From NCBI RefSeq assembly GCF_021491375.1, contig NZ_JAKEVY010000004.1, positions 124,001 to 188,000 of the forward strand: a stretch of DNA of 64,000 nucleotides. The letters are read 5' to 3'. Source of the DNA: Flavihumibacter fluminis. GTDB taxonomy: Bacteria > Bacteroidota > Bacteroidia > Chitinophagales > Chitinophagaceae. The notes beneath the pieces were generated by a model, which saw only the letters and a program-made list of their open reading frames with translations, was not told where the DNA came from and searched no databases. The translations under genes and the position numbers were made by a program. Below are positions 1 to 9,528 of the stretch, one piece after another (the stretch's first letter is position 1; each line of letters begins with the position of its first letter).

Positions 1-414
1 TTTCATTACCGTGAACTGTACTACCGGATTAATGCTCAGAAAAAAATCTTTTACATCCACTAACGCAAAATCAGACGGGTACTGGTAAAAACTCTTCAGT
101 ATCGGCTTTTTGCTCAGAAAGGCTGATTTGTCGCCACTCACCCACTCCAGGTTGTTCATCAGCGCACTCCTGCGGTTATGCGCATCTACCCGACTCAGTT
201 CTTCTTCCGGAATAGTTTCCAGGAATTTTACCCAACCTTTACGATCGTAGGGTTTGATATGCTGAAGGGAGAGGGCACTATCACGGTACATGATTTCCAG
301 CCGGTCCATCAGGGGCTGGTGTTTATACCCCTGGGGTAACAGTGTCGACTGGGAAAATCCCACAACCGGAAAACTTAAGCAGGCGGTGTAAAGCAGTCTT
401 TTTATAACTTGCAT
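1..414 (-). CDS. N-terminal part of a secreted RemB/Wzi-like surface protein (partial)
   Basis: The gene enters from the left edge on the minus strand and only its first 138 codons are visible, starting at the ATG at 412-414. The first ~21 residues form a signal peptide (K/R near the start, a hydrophobic stretch, then VGFSQS). The mature part begins with STLLPQGYKH and LMDRLEIMYRD, which resembles the start of Bacteroidota proteins of the gliding-motility RemB / capsule-assembly Wzi group. The family assignment rests on this short N-terminal resemblance only. The expected product is exported and probably outer-membrane associated. It is divergent from pyrC with a 33-base gap. Confidence 0.5.
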   Translation of the reverse strand, partial: MQVIKRLLYTACLSFPVVGFSQSTLLPQGYKHQPLMDRLEIMYRDSALSLQHIKPYDRKGWVKFLETIPEEELSRVDAHNRRSALMNNLEWVSGDKSAFLSKKPILKSFYQYPSDFALVDVKDFFLSINPVVQFTVMK

Positions 415-447
415 TCAATGGTTTTTAAACAGGAATGAACATCTAAT

Positions 448-1788
448 ATGCAAAAATATCTCATAAAGAACGCGCAAATTGTCAACGAAGGAACGATTCG
501 CACAGCGGACGTTTTGCTTTCGGGGGGACGGATTGAAAAAATCAACAGCCAAATCAGTGCCACAAATGGGGCTATCGAAATAAACGCAGAAGGAAAACAT
601 TTATTACCCGGTGTAATTGACGACCAGGTACATTTCCGTGAACCGGGTCTCACACATAAAGCTACCATTTATACTGAATCAAAAGCTGCTGTAGCGGGTG
701 GTGTAACCAGTTTCATGGAAATGCCTAATACACAGCCCCCGGTTTTTACGCAGGAATTACTGGAAGATAAATATGCGATCGGTGCTGCCAGTTCCCTGGC
801 TAACTATTCCTTTTTTATGGGAACATCCAATGACAACCTGGACGAAGTGCTGCGTACCAATGAGAAGAAAGACAGGGTTTGCGGAGTAAAGATCTTCATG
901 GGCTCCTCTACTGGGGGGTTGCTGGTAGATAACCCACTCTCACTCGAACATATATTCGAGGGTACTGAACTTTTGATTGCCACCCATTGTGAAGATGAAC
1001 GGATCATCCGCAAAAACCTCGAAGCTGCCAAAGCCAGTGGAAGAACCCTGACTGCGGCAGACCATCCTATTATCCGAAACGAAGAAGCCTGCTTTGAATC
1101 TTCTTTTTATGCTATACAACTGGCCAAGAAATTCAATACCCGGTTACATATTCTGCATATTTCAACGGAAAAGGAACTGACACTTTTCGGTAATATGTTA
1201 CCGTTAAAGGAAAAGCGCATTACCTCCGAAGTTTGTGTGCATCACCTTCATTTTACCAGTGAGGATTATGCGCAGCTGGATAACCAGATCAAATGTAATC
1301 CGGCCATCAAGGCACCAAACAACCGGACTGCCCTCTGGAAGGCACTGCTGGACGACCGGCTGGATATTATCGCAACCGATCATGCACCACATACCTGGGC
1401 CGAAAAACAGGAAGATTACCTCCATGCACATGCCGGACTTCCATTGGTTCAGCATTCACTACCCCTGATGCTGCATTATGTGAAAGAAGGGGCAATCCGG
1501 CTGGAAAAAGTAGTTGAGAAAATGAGCCATGCACCGTCAGAATGCTTCCAGATTCGCCAGCGGGGTTATATCCGGGAAGGTTATTATGCCGACCTTGTAC
1601 TGGTAGACCTGAACCAGCCGACCACGGTTTCCAAAGACAATATTTATTACAAGTGCGGATGGAGCCCGCTGGAAGGAACAACTTTCCCATCTTCGGTTAC
1701 TCACACTTTCGTGAATGGACACCTTGTTTATGGAAAAGAGGGGTTCGATGAATCACAAAAAGGAATGCGACTGGAATTTGATCGCTGA
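448..1788 (+). CDS. pyrC: dihydroorotase
   Basis: Catalyses reversible cyclisation of carbamoyl-aspartate to dihydroorotate in de novo pyrimidine synthesis; cytosolic amidohydrolase-fold metalloenzyme of 446 residues, normal for the long dihydroorotase/allantoinase-like class. Visible metal-site elements: the loop IDDQVHFREPG with H62, the lysine expected to be carbamylated (K148 in GVKIFMGSS), H180 (ATHCED), H237 (HILHIST) and D311 (ATDHAPH). The usual HxH after the first strand is QxH here (Q60, H62), so one canonical zinc ligand is replaced; I believe this is common in the Bacteroidota version but cannot check it. The ATG at 448 fits the expected N-terminus. pyrD, two steps later in the pathway, lies 12 kb downstream rather than in an operon. 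Confidence 0.9.
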   Translation: MQKYLIKNAQIVNEGTIRTADVLLSGGRIEKINSQISATNGAIEINAEGKHLLPGVIDDQVHFREPGLTHKATIYTESKAAVAGGVTSFMEMPNTQPPVFTQELLEDKYAIGAASSLANYSFFMGTSNDNLDEVLRTNEKKDRVCGVKIFMGSSTGGLLVDNPLSLEHIFEGTELLIATHCEDERIIRKNLEAAKASGRTLTAADHPIIRNEEACFESSFYAIQLAKKFNTRLHILHISTEKELTLFGNMLPLKEKRITSEVCVHHLHFTSEDYAQLDNQIKCNPAIKAPNNRTALWKALLDDRLDIIATDHAPHTWAEKQEDYLHAHAGLPLVQHSLPLMLHYVKEGAIRLEKVVEKMSHAPSECFQIRQRGYIREGYYADLVLVDLNQPTTVSKDNIYYKCGWSPLEGTTFPSSVTHTFVNGHLVYGKEGFDESQKGMRLEFDR

Positions 1789-1817
1789 TTGTAGCGGATT
1801 AACTAAATTGTTAGCCC

Positions 1818-3161
1818 ATGGATATAGATAAAACCTCCCTGCTGGACCTTAATATATTCCACCCGGAAGAGGAATATTCTATTTTTCACCGGCTTAACTT
1901 CACCCGTACCGTAGAAGGAAAGGAATGGCTCCGCCTGCGTTTCCAGCAGCCATTTCATGATCTGAAATCAATTCTCCAAACGCAGCAAATTCTGCAGTTA
2001 ATGCTACAGGAGCTGGATAAGTGGCCGGAGGATATCACCAATGGAACCCTGATGGTGATGGAAAAGTTTTTCGGAACCCAGCTCGACAGCATTCCGGTAG
2101 ATAACAATTGGGTGAACGCACAACTCTACAAATTGTTTCACGGTCCCGATTATGCGATCATCCGCTTCAGCCTGCAACATTTCGGAGATTTTGTCAGAGG
2201 GATACAAAAGATCATTCAACTCTTTGAAGGAAAAGCAGTCCCGCCCAATCTGGAGCGGATCCTGGAAAGAGCCGGAAAACTGACCAGCGATATACACCTG
2301 AAAACACTGGCTGATAAGAACCGGGCAGATGAATTAACCCCCAAACAAGTACTTTACTTTGGTCATTATATCCGCTACAAATTCAGGAACGCAACTACCG
2401 AACTAACGGAGATCTATGGCCAGCTGGACGGATGGTATGGGATGGCCGCAGCCATGCGGCATTTTAAACTCAACTTTCCTGAATTTGCAGAATCAGAACA
2501 ACCCTTTATTGAGGCGGAGGAGTTATTTCATGTATTGTTACCCAACCCTGTTGATTATTCCATCAGCCTCGATCAACAACACAATTTTCTCTTTCTTACC
2601 GGAGCCAACATGGCTGGAAAAAGCACGTTTATCAAATCGGTGGGGGCTGCTGTTTACCTGGCCCACCTGGGGATGGGCGTACCAGCCAAACACTTACGAT
2701 TGTCTTTATTCGAAGGCATTCTCAGCAATATCAACCTGACTGATAATATTGTTAAAGGAGAAAGCTATTTTTTCAATGAAGTACAACGCATCAAAAACAC
2801 GATCCTTAAAATCAATGACGGTCGTAAATGGCTGGTATTGATTGATGAATTGTTTAAAGGCACCAATGTACAGGATGCCATGAAATGTTCATCCACTGTA
2901 ATTGAAGGTCTTATTAAAATAAACCACTCCCTATTCATTCTCTCCACCCACCTCTATGAAATCGGAGAAGCACTCAAAGCCTTTCCGAATATTATCTTCC
3001 GTTATTTTGAAACAGAAGTAACGGATGATCAGTTAACATTCAGTTACCAGCTCAAAGAAGGCATCAGTAACGACCGGCTGGGTTACCTCATCCTGAAACG
3101 CGAAAAAGTGGTGGAATTACTGGAGCAAATCCCTGATGCAAATGGGTTAAAGAACGGTTGA
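1818..3161 (+). CDS. MutS-core ATPase (stand-alone, no mismatch-recognition domain)
   Basis: A 447-residue protein consisting of a helical lever region (about residues 20-230) and a C-terminal ABC-type ATPase of the MutS family. Walker A is TGANMAGKST (261-270) and Walker B is WLVLIDELFKGTN (338-350). Both match MutS proteins, including the N-M-A-G-K-S-T signature. There is no N-terminal mismatch-binding or connector domain and no C-terminal Smr nuclease, so it is neither MutS1 nor MutS2. Such truncated MutS-like ATPases recur in Bacteroidota, and their function is not established to my knowledge. It follows pyrC by 29 bases and precedes the YifB gene by 31, so co-transcription is likely. Domain call confident, role unknown. 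Confidence 0.85.
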   Translation: MDIDKTSLLDLNIFHPEEEYSIFHRLNFTRTVEGKEWLRLRFQQPFHDLKSILQTQQILQLMLQELDKWPEDITNGTLMVMEKFFGTQLDSIPVDNNWVNAQLYKLFHGPDYAIIRFSLQHFGDFVRGIQKIIQLFEGKAVPPNLERILERAGKLTSDIHLKTLADKNRADELTPKQVLYFGHYIRYKFRNATTELTEIYGQLDGWYGMAAAMRHFKLNFPEFAESEQPFIEAEELFHVLLPNPVDYSISLDQQHNFLFLTGANMAGKSTFIKSVGAAVYLAHLGMGVPAKHLRLSLFEGILSNINLTDNIVKGESYFFNEVQRIKNTILKINDGRKWLVLIDELFKGTNVQDAMKCSSTVIEGLIKINHSLFILSTHLYEIGEALKAFPNIIFRYFETEVTDDQLTFSYQLKEGISNDRLGYLILKREKVVELLEQIPDANGLKNG

Positions 3162-3192
3162 CCTGCCAGCTGCGCTGCTTTACCTTGGCTAT

Positions 3193-4737
3193 ATGTTAGT
3201 GAAAACATATGGTTCAGCAGTAAATGGAGTAGAAGCCATCACCATCTCTATTGAGGTCAATATTACCAACGGAACACAAACCTTCCTGGTAGGGTTACCA
3301 GACAATGCTGTGAAGGAAAGTATGCTACGCGTGGAAACCGCGATCAAAGCCATCGGTTATTTCATGCCCAGAACCCGGGTAGTGATCAATATGGCACCGG
3401 CAGATATTCGCAAAACAGGTACTGCTTTTGATTTGCCAATTGCGATCGGCATACTCGCTGCTACTGAACAGATTATTAACCTGGAACCACTTCAAAATTG
3501 GGTATTCTGTGGGGAACTTGGCCTGGACGGCAGCCTGCAGCCAATCCGGGGAGCACTTCCCATGGCACTAACAGCGAGAAAAGAAAAATTCAGCGGCATT
3601 GTGGTTCCTATTCAGAATGCTGCTGAAGCAGCAGTGGTAGACAGCCTACCGGTAATGGGCATACGCTCTTTAACAGAAGCCATACAACTAGTTGAGGATC
3701 CTATGCGAGCCAAACCACATCATTCAGGCATTGAACAATGGTTCAATGAACCACCTGGCTTAGAAACCGGAGATTTTTCGGATGTAAAGGGACAGGAAAA
3801 TATCAAACGGGCTATGGAAATCGCGGCGGCAGGCGGGCATAATCTATTATTGATTGGTCCGCCTGGTGCTGGCAAAACCATGCTGGCAAGAAGATTACCT
3901 GGTATTCTACCGCCCCTGACACTGGAGGAGGCACTGGAAACCACCCGTATTCACAGTGTAGCTGGCAAATTGACAACCGGAACAGCCCTGGTACAAAAAC
4001 GCCCCTTCCGACAACCACATCATACGATTTCTCATATGGCCATGGCCGGCGGTGGCAGCAACCCGTTACCTGGAGAAATATCCCTGGCACACAACGGTGT
4101 ACTTTTCTTAGATGAATTACCAGAATTCAACCGTTCTGTGCTGGAGGTGATGCGCCAACCCATGGAAGAACGAAAACTCACCATCTCACGGGCACGAATA
4201 AGCGTAGAATTTCCAGCCGCATTTATGCTGGTTGCCTCCATGAACCCTTGCCCCTGCGGCTACTACAACCATCCTGAAAAAGAATGCAGTTGTCCGCCTG
4301 GTTCCGTTCAGAAATACCTGCAAAAAATCTCCGGGCCATTGCTGGACCGGATTGATCTGCAGATTGAAGTAACACCAGTACCGTTTCAGAACCTGAGCAG
4401 CTCCTCCCGTACTGAATCCTCCCAGGAAATCCGGAAAAGAGTCATACAAGCCAGGCAAGTTCAGGCCAGGCGGTTTAGCGAAATCAAGGGAATCTATTGT
4501 AATGCCCAAATGAACAGTCGACAGCTGGAACAAACTTGTTCTCTTGGCTCCCCCTCACGCCAGTTATTAAAAACCGCTATGGAGCGGCTCAAATTATCCG
4601 CCCGGGCATACGACCGCATCCTCAAAATGGCCAGAACTATTGCCGACCTGTCCCAACACGAATTGATTTTACCGGAACATATCGCTGAAGCTATCCAGTT
4701 CCGCAGCCTGGATCGCGATAATTGGGGCTGGAAGTAG
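3193..4737 (+). CDS. YifB/ComM-family Mg-chelatase-like AAA ATPase
   Basis: 514 residues. An N-terminal LonP-like domain (about 1-170, with GLPDNAVKES and the FDLPIAIGIL strand) precedes an AAA+ Mg-chelatase-like domain with Walker A GPPGAGKT (222-229) and Walker B VLFLDELPEF (303-312). A cysteine cluster C-P-C-G...E-C-S-C (about 353-367) and a C-terminal helical lid follow. This is the full ComM/YifB layout. In naturally transformable bacteria ComM acts as a hexameric helicase promoting branch migration of incoming DNA; elsewhere its role is unclear. A HhH/ComEA-like gene lies far away at 57.5 kb and no other competence gene is adjacent. The start at 3193 gives the typical MLVKTYGSAVNGVEA N-terminus. 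Confidence 0.9.
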   Translation: MLVKTYGSAVNGVEAITISIEVNITNGTQTFLVGLPDNAVKESMLRVETAIKAIGYFMPRTRVVINMAPADIRKTGTAFDLPIAIGILAATEQIINLEPLQNWVFCGELGLDGSLQPIRGALPMALTARKEKFSGIVVPIQNAAEAAVVDSLPVMGIRSLTEAIQLVEDPMRAKPHHSGIEQWFNEPPGLETGDFSDVKGQENIKRAMEIAAAGGHNLLLIGPPGAGKTMLARRLPGILPPLTLEEALETTRIHSVAGKLTTGTALVQKRPFRQPHHTISHMAMAGGGSNPLPGEISLAHNGVLFLDELPEFNRSVLEVMRQPMEERKLTISRARISVEFPAAFMLVASMNPCPCGYYNHPEKECSCPPGSVQKYLQKISGPLLDRIDLQIEVTPVPFQNLSSSSRTESSQEIRKRVIQARQVQARRFSEIKGIYCNAQMNSRQLEQTCSLGSPSRQLLKTAMERLKLSARAYDRILKMARTIADLSQHELILPEHIAEAIQFRSLDRDNWGWK

Positions 4738-4771
4738 GGATTGTCTTAATTTAGTGTTCTACCATTATTTT

Positions 4772-6550
4772 ATGCAATTACTACTTCAGTACCTCAAGCC
4801 TTATAAATGGCTGGTACTTCTCACCTTGTTATTAGCCGGTATCAACACTGGTTTTTCCCTGTTGGACCCCATTATATTTGGAAAGATTACAAAAGCCGCA
4901 TTTACTTACAAAAAGTACGAGAGCTGGTCCAAATTTGCACAATCCATCGGCTGGCTGCTGCTGGCATCCATCAGTGTGGCCATGGTTAGCCGGATTGCCA
5001 AAGCCTTCCAGGATTATTTCTTCAATGTAATAACGCAAAAGTTTGGAGCAAAGGTTTTTACGGATGGATTACAGCATGCGATGAAGCTCCCCTACCACGA
5101 GTTTGAAGACCAGCGAAGCGGAGAAACCCTGAGTATTCTGCAGAAGGTTGAAACAGATACAGAAAAATTCATATCCAACTTCATCAACGTACTTTTCGGA
5201 GTGTTTGTAGGCATTCTGTTTGTTTCCATATATGCTTTCCGAATTCACTGGTCTTTACCCCTCACCTATTTTGGCGGTATCATTCTGCTAACGCTACTTA
5301 CCAATGCCTTAAGTAAACGAATCAAAACCATTCAGCGGAATATTGTGAGCCAAACAACTTCATTGGCGGGCAGTACCACAGAATCCCTGCGGAACATTGA
5401 ACTAATTAAAAGCCTAGGGCTCACCAACCAGGAAGTAGACCGGTTGAATAAGAATACCTACAAAATATTGGGACTTGAACTTACCAAGGTAAAGCGGATT
5501 CGCAGTCTGAGTTTTATTCAGGGGACTTTTGTAAATACCCTGAGGCAGGCGATCCTTTTTATCCTGCTGTGGCTTATCTACCGGGAGCATATGGATCCTG
5601 AACAACTGGTGACCATGCAGTTCTTTTCCTTTTTCATTTTTGGTCCCTTACAGGATATCGGGAATATCATATTAAGTTACCGGGAAGCAGAAGCCTCACT
5701 GAATAATTTCAAAAACCTGATGCAGAAAAAACCGGAACCTCGTCCGGAACATCCGGTAGTTTTGGAAGCCATTGAACGCCTCCGGTTCGACAATGTTCAT
5801 TTCAAACATAAAACGGCACAACAGCATGCATTACAGGGCATCAACTTTGAAGTAAGTAAAGGAGAAACCATCGCATTTGTTGGACCATCCGGATCCGGAA
5901 AAACAACCCTGGTGAAATTGCTGGTAGGCTTGTACCGACCGCAGGAAGGCAGCATTTCCTACAATGAAATTAATGAAAATGAAGTTGACTATGATGAGCT
6001 TCGCAAACAGATCGGTTTTGTTACGCAGGACACCCAATTGTTCGCCGGAACTATCCGGGAAAACTTATTGTTCGTAAAACCGGATGGCACAGACGAGGAA
6101 TTACTCGATGCGCTTCACAAAGCAAGCTGCCAGACGCTTTTACAAAAAGCAGACAAAGGATTGGACACCATGATTGGTGAAAGTGGTTTAAAATTAAGTG
6201 GTGGTGAAAAACAGCGGCTCTCCATTGCCCGCTCCCTGTTACGCCAACCCAAATTACTGATCTTCGACGAAGCCACTTCTGCACTGGATTCATTGACAGA
6301 AGAAGAGATTACTTCTACCATACGGAAAATTTCCGCCTTGCGTTCACAGATTACAGTATTGATTGCTCACCGACTAAGTACGATCCTGCATGCAGATAAA
6401 ATATATGTACTGGAGAAAGGAGAAATAGCAGAGACCGGTACCCATCAGCAATTACTGGAAGATAAAGGTCTCTACTATGCGATGTGGAGGCAGCAGATTG
6501 GAGAAAGAAAAACTACTGCATCTCCCTCGGTTACTGAATCTTCGTCGTAA
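4772..6550 (+). CDS. ABC-type exporter, fused permease and ATPase (MsbA-like)
   Basis: A half-transporter of 592 residues from the ATG at 4772. A GTG at 4754 would add six residues, but the ATG gives the more natural MQLLLQYLKPYKW start. Six transmembrane helices occupy roughly residues 10-310. The nucleotide-binding domain follows with Walker A GPSGSGKTT (from about 371), signature LSGGEKQR (from about 475), Walker B LLIFDEATSALD and the H-loop IAHRLST. It is expected to act as a homodimer in the inner membrane exporting lipids or hydrophobic compounds; the substrate cannot be read from sequence. A TAATTTAG element just upstream resembles a -7 box. The stop overlaps the 3' end of the convergent lipoprotein gene by 20 bases. 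Confidence 0.88.
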   Translation: MQLLLQYLKPYKWLVLLTLLLAGINTGFSLLDPIIFGKITKAAFTYKKYESWSKFAQSIGWLLLASISVAMVSRIAKAFQDYFFNVITQKFGAKVFTDGLQHAMKLPYHEFEDQRSGETLSILQKVETDTEKFISNFINVLFGVFVGILFVSIYAFRIHWSLPLTYFGGIILLTLLTNALSKRIKTIQRNIVSQTTSLAGSTTESLRNIELIKSLGLTNQEVDRLNKNTYKILGLELTKVKRIRSLSFIQGTFVNTLRQAILFILLWLIYREHMDPEQLVTMQFFSFFIFGPLQDIGNIILSYREAEASLNNFKNLMQKKPEPRPEHPVVLEAIERLRFDNVHFKHKTAQQHALQGINFEVSKGETIAFVGPSGSGKTTLVKLLVGLYRPQEGSISYNEINENEVDYDELRKQIGFVTQDTQLFAGTIRENLLFVKPDGTDEELLDALHKASCQTLLQKADKGLDTMIGESGLKLSGGEKQRLSIARSLLRQPKLLIFDEATSALDSLTEEEITSTIRKISALRSQITVLIAHRLSTILHADKIYVLEKGEIAETGTHQQLLEDKGLYYAMWRQQIGERKTTASPSVTESSS

Positions 6551-7082
6551 AATTCAGGTCAATATCAGTTTCGCCCTTGGTAACCGGATCACCAACTGCT
6601 TTAGTACCAGGCTTGTGTTTTAAAACAACACGAACAGTTCCGGTTGAAGCGGCTCCGGTAAGCCAGGTTGAACTCAAACCAACGGGAAGACTTTTACTGT
6701 CAAGATCAACCCTATTAATAGTGATATTGGCACCGGCTGGAATGAAATATAGTTCATGATCATCTGCCTCTTCCCGCACCTCTTCTGTTATATCTTCTGC
6801 AGGTGAAACACTTTCGTTTAAGAGCTCTACGGAACAGGAATAGTTTGCATTGGGTTTCAATACAATTTCATCAAAATTTGAAGGTGGATTTCCTCCTTCA
6901 CCATCCGTGTCGCGAAAAGTTGCAACAAAACTATTTGCTGTTCCAATTTCCTGAAACCGAAGCGAAACAGTAGTTATCAACTCCTCTTCATTACTTACTT
7001 CATCTTTGTCTTTCGAACAACCAGCCAGAGTAAGCGCAAGAAGACCAAAACCGCTTAACAACTTCACCCATTTTTGTTTCAT
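6531..7082 (-). CDS. small lipoprotein partner of the TonB receptor
   Basis: From the ATG at 7080-7082 the product has 183 residues and a lipoprotein signal peptide ending LTLAGC, so the cysteine would be lipidated. A longer reading with 35 extra residues would run back into the receptor gene and hide the signal peptide, so I rejected it. The mature part contains EEELITTVSLRF, FRDTDGEGG and LLNESVSPAEDITEE followed by EEADDHELYF. I recall this pattern from a Bacteroidota family labelled 'type 1 periplasmic binding fold superfamily' in databases, but I see no real binding-protein fold in so short a chain. The acidic/histidine cluster could bind a metal (inference). It lies 25 bases downstream of the TonB receptor on the same strand, so the two are surely co-transcribed. 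Confidence 0.75.
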   Translation of the reverse strand: MKQKWVKLLSGFGLLALTLAGCSKDKDEVSNEEELITTVSLRFQEIGTANSFVATFRDTDGEGGNPPSNFDEIVLKPNANYSCSVELLNESVSPAEDITEEVREEADDHELYFIPAGANITINRVDLDSKSLPVGLSSTWLTGAASTGTVRVVLKHKPGTKAVGDPVTKGETDIDLNFTTKIQ

Positions 7083-7107
7083 AGTATCTATTTTAAGTGG
7101 TAAAAAC

Positions 7108-9468
7108 TCAATGTTGTTTGCCCAGTGGCAGCATGATACGCAGGCCAATATTCCGACCGGTTTCCCAGGCGAAATACCGGAAAGCATTCATGTAATCGCG
7201 ATAAGCCGAGTTCAGCAAATTAGTAGCTGTCAGGCTCAGCTGAATCGGTTGCTTTCCCCAGAACAGCTTTGTACCAGCTTCCAGGTTAAGTAGAAAATAC
7301 GCTGGTGGAGGAGGTGCATAATCAGATTCCATCCGGATTGTCCCATCCGGTTGTGGTTTTTCAATATTTCCTGTAACAGGTACCCTTGTTTGCCTCAGCA
7401 CCTGCTGTCCACTCAGTTTCACATAACTATCCTGCCAGTGTTTGGCATTTCCAAATTCATATTGCAATCCGAGCTCATACCGGTCCGCCGGCATCTGGAT
7501 CAACCAGTCATCGGCCGTTTTATCCCATGCCCTTAAGATAGACGCCTTTGCTTCCGCTTTCCAGTGTGCGGTAAGCACATACCCCACAGTAGCATCCAGT
7601 CCGTGCAAGCGGGCATCGGTCTGCCGAAAAGAAAAGGAAGGAAACGCACCCCGGATCGTTAACACCGGGGGATAATCAGGCGCCAGGTATATGAAATTGG
7701 AAATGTCCTTAAAATAAAATCCGATATCAAATCGCCAGCGGAATGGCTGGTAATCCATATTCAGCATCCAGCTGTTAGCTCTTTCAGGAACCAGCGTGGG
7801 ATTACCGGTTTCAATTCTGGCTGAACTATGATGCAGGCCGTCACTGTACAATTCATTGATCTGTGGTGCACGCCAGGCCGATGAAAAATTCAGGGTGGTT
7901 GTCAACTCCGGACTCCATCTGTAACTTCCACCCAATGAACCACTCACACTGCTGAATTGCTGATCCGCGAATCGTTCATTACGATTATTTTCTATGTCGA
8001 ATAATTTCCGCCAGTCGTACCGCAATCCACCTTCGAGCATCCATTTCCCTTTTGTCCACTTTTCAATCCAGAACACCGCTCCATTCCATGCCCGGTAATT
8101 CGGAATAAATACCCGTTGTTTATAACTGTCGTTCAATTGAAAGGAGCCGCTAACGCCAATGGTTCCGCGAAAATTATTCCAGTTGTTATGATCCCAAACA
8201 AGGTCAGTTCCGACCGTACTGATGCTGAGATCCAGCTGAGGTGCATCTGAACTGGAAGCAAATCGCTTTACATCAAATTCCATCCGGTTATTGTACTGCC
8301 CTGATAACACTAGATTCAATTTTCCTGCTGTACCTGTTGTATGATGAGCCTTCAGTTTAAACAAGTGATGGTGTACCTGCTGGTATGGACGGTCGATCGT
8401 ATAGGTGAAGGGAGCTGATTTGATTTCTTCAGATGGCTCTCCCCGTTCAATAGCAGTTTCCAGGTCGGTTACATTCCCGATATGCGCACCTCTGAATATA
8501 CCAAGCCGGGTATTGAAATTGCTATAGAAGAGTTCAATTCCCCGATGCGATTGCTGCCAGCCTGCAGCAGCAGAAAAATTATATTCTTCAATACCGGTAT
8601 TCATCAGCCAGTAATCAGGCGTACGTGAATTGCCGCCTTTTTTCAGGGTACCCTGTAATCGCCAGGCAAATGCCGGATGCTTTGCTGAATTATTTTCGAT
8701 AATGCCGGATAAAACTCCCTGCCGGTTATTTGAAAAAAAGGCAGTATTAATTTCACCATACAGGCCTGGTGCTGCAGGTAACAATCGTGGCTCTACCAAA
8801 ACCACACCACCAATTGCATCACTTCCATACCGGATACTGCTGGCTCCTTTGATCACCGTTAAGCGATTCGCGATATAAGGATCCACCTCTGGCGCATGTT
8901 CACTTCCCCATTGCTGTGATTCCTGCCGGATCCCATTGTTCAGTATCAGAACCCGATTACTGTGCAGTCCATGTATCACCGGCTTAAAAATAGTAGCACC
9001 TGTCTGCAACACATTCACGCCACTGATGCTGCGAAGGGATTCACCCAGGCTGGTTCCTCTGGTTGCAGCCAGTTGTCTCCCCTTAAGTTCTTCAGCTATT
9101 GCCGTACCGTGTTTGTGGGTAGCTCCAACAACCACTACTTCTTCCAGTTCACTGTGCGTATGCGGTAATACGAAATCCTGTGACAGGTCATCTTTCAGGT
9201 GGATATGTGATTCCACCGGCTGACATCCAATATGAGTAATAAGTATATTATAACTGCCCGGACAAAGGCCTTCAAACAGAAACCGTCCCTGCTCATCCGT
9301 TTTCACCTCGAGCCGGATATCCTTGATACGTACAGTTGCTCCCGATAAGCGTTCGCGGGTATCCGAATCAGTGACAACACCGCTGAAACGCAAAATACAT
9401 TGTGCCTGGCTGCTGTTGACAACCACCGCCAATATCAGGATTCCTAAAATTCTTCTAATTGCAAACAC
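7108..9468 (-). CDS. TonB-dependent outer-membrane receptor
   Basis: 786 residues, beginning at a GTG (9466-9468). An in-frame stop lies just upstream and the signal peptide starts directly after, so the GTG is the best start. Order: signal peptide (1-22), carboxypeptidase-regulatory-like beta-sandwich (about 27-110, SGVVTDSDTRERLSGATV), plug domain (about 110-225, with SGVNVLQTGATIFKPV, IHGLHSNRVLILNNG and GASSIRYGSDAIGGVV) and a C-terminal 22-strand barrel ending in IGLRIMLPLGKQH. A histidine-containing link (GATHKHGTAIAEE) joins sandwich and plug. It imports a scarce nutrient driven by TonB. The companion lipoprotein and histidines suggest a metal, perhaps zinc or iron, but the substrate is inferred. 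It is not a SusC protein, as it is too short and lacks a SusD partner. Confidence 0.87.
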   Translation of the reverse strand: MFAIRRILGILILAVVVNSSQAQCILRFSGVVTDSDTRERLSGATVRIKDIRLEVKTDEQGRFLFEGLCPGSYNILITHIGCQPVESHIHLKDDLSQDFVLPHTHSELEEVVVVGATHKHGTAIAEELKGRQLAATRGTSLGESLRSISGVNVLQTGATIFKPVIHGLHSNRVLILNNGIRQESQQWGSEHAPEVDPYIANRLTVIKGASSIRYGSDAIGGVVLVEPRLLPAAPGLYGEINTAFFSNNRQGVLSGIIENNSAKHPAFAWRLQGTLKKGGNSRTPDYWLMNTGIEEYNFSAAAGWQQSHRGIELFYSNFNTRLGIFRGAHIGNVTDLETAIERGEPSEEIKSAPFTYTIDRPYQQVHHHLFKLKAHHTTGTAGKLNLVLSGQYNNRMEFDVKRFASSSDAPQLDLSISTVGTDLVWDHNNWNNFRGTIGVSGSFQLNDSYKQRVFIPNYRAWNGAVFWIEKWTKGKWMLEGGLRYDWRKLFDIENNRNERFADQQFSSVSGSLGGSYRWSPELTTTLNFSSAWRAPQINELYSDGLHHSSARIETGNPTLVPERANSWMLNMDYQPFRWRFDIGFYFKDISNFIYLAPDYPPVLTIRGAFPSFSFRQTDARLHGLDATVGYVLTAHWKAEAKASILRAWDKTADDWLIQMPADRYELGLQYEFGNAKHWQDSYVKLSGQQVLRQTRVPVTGNIEKPQPDGTIRMESDYAPPPPAYFLLNLEAGTKLFWGKQPIQLSLTATNLLNSAYRDYMNAFRYFAWETGRNIGLRIMLPLGKQH

Positions 9469-9528
9469 CTTGTTCTGTTATGAGAACAAAACTAGGGAAT
9501 TCTGAAAATTTGCAACAATGTTTCTTTT

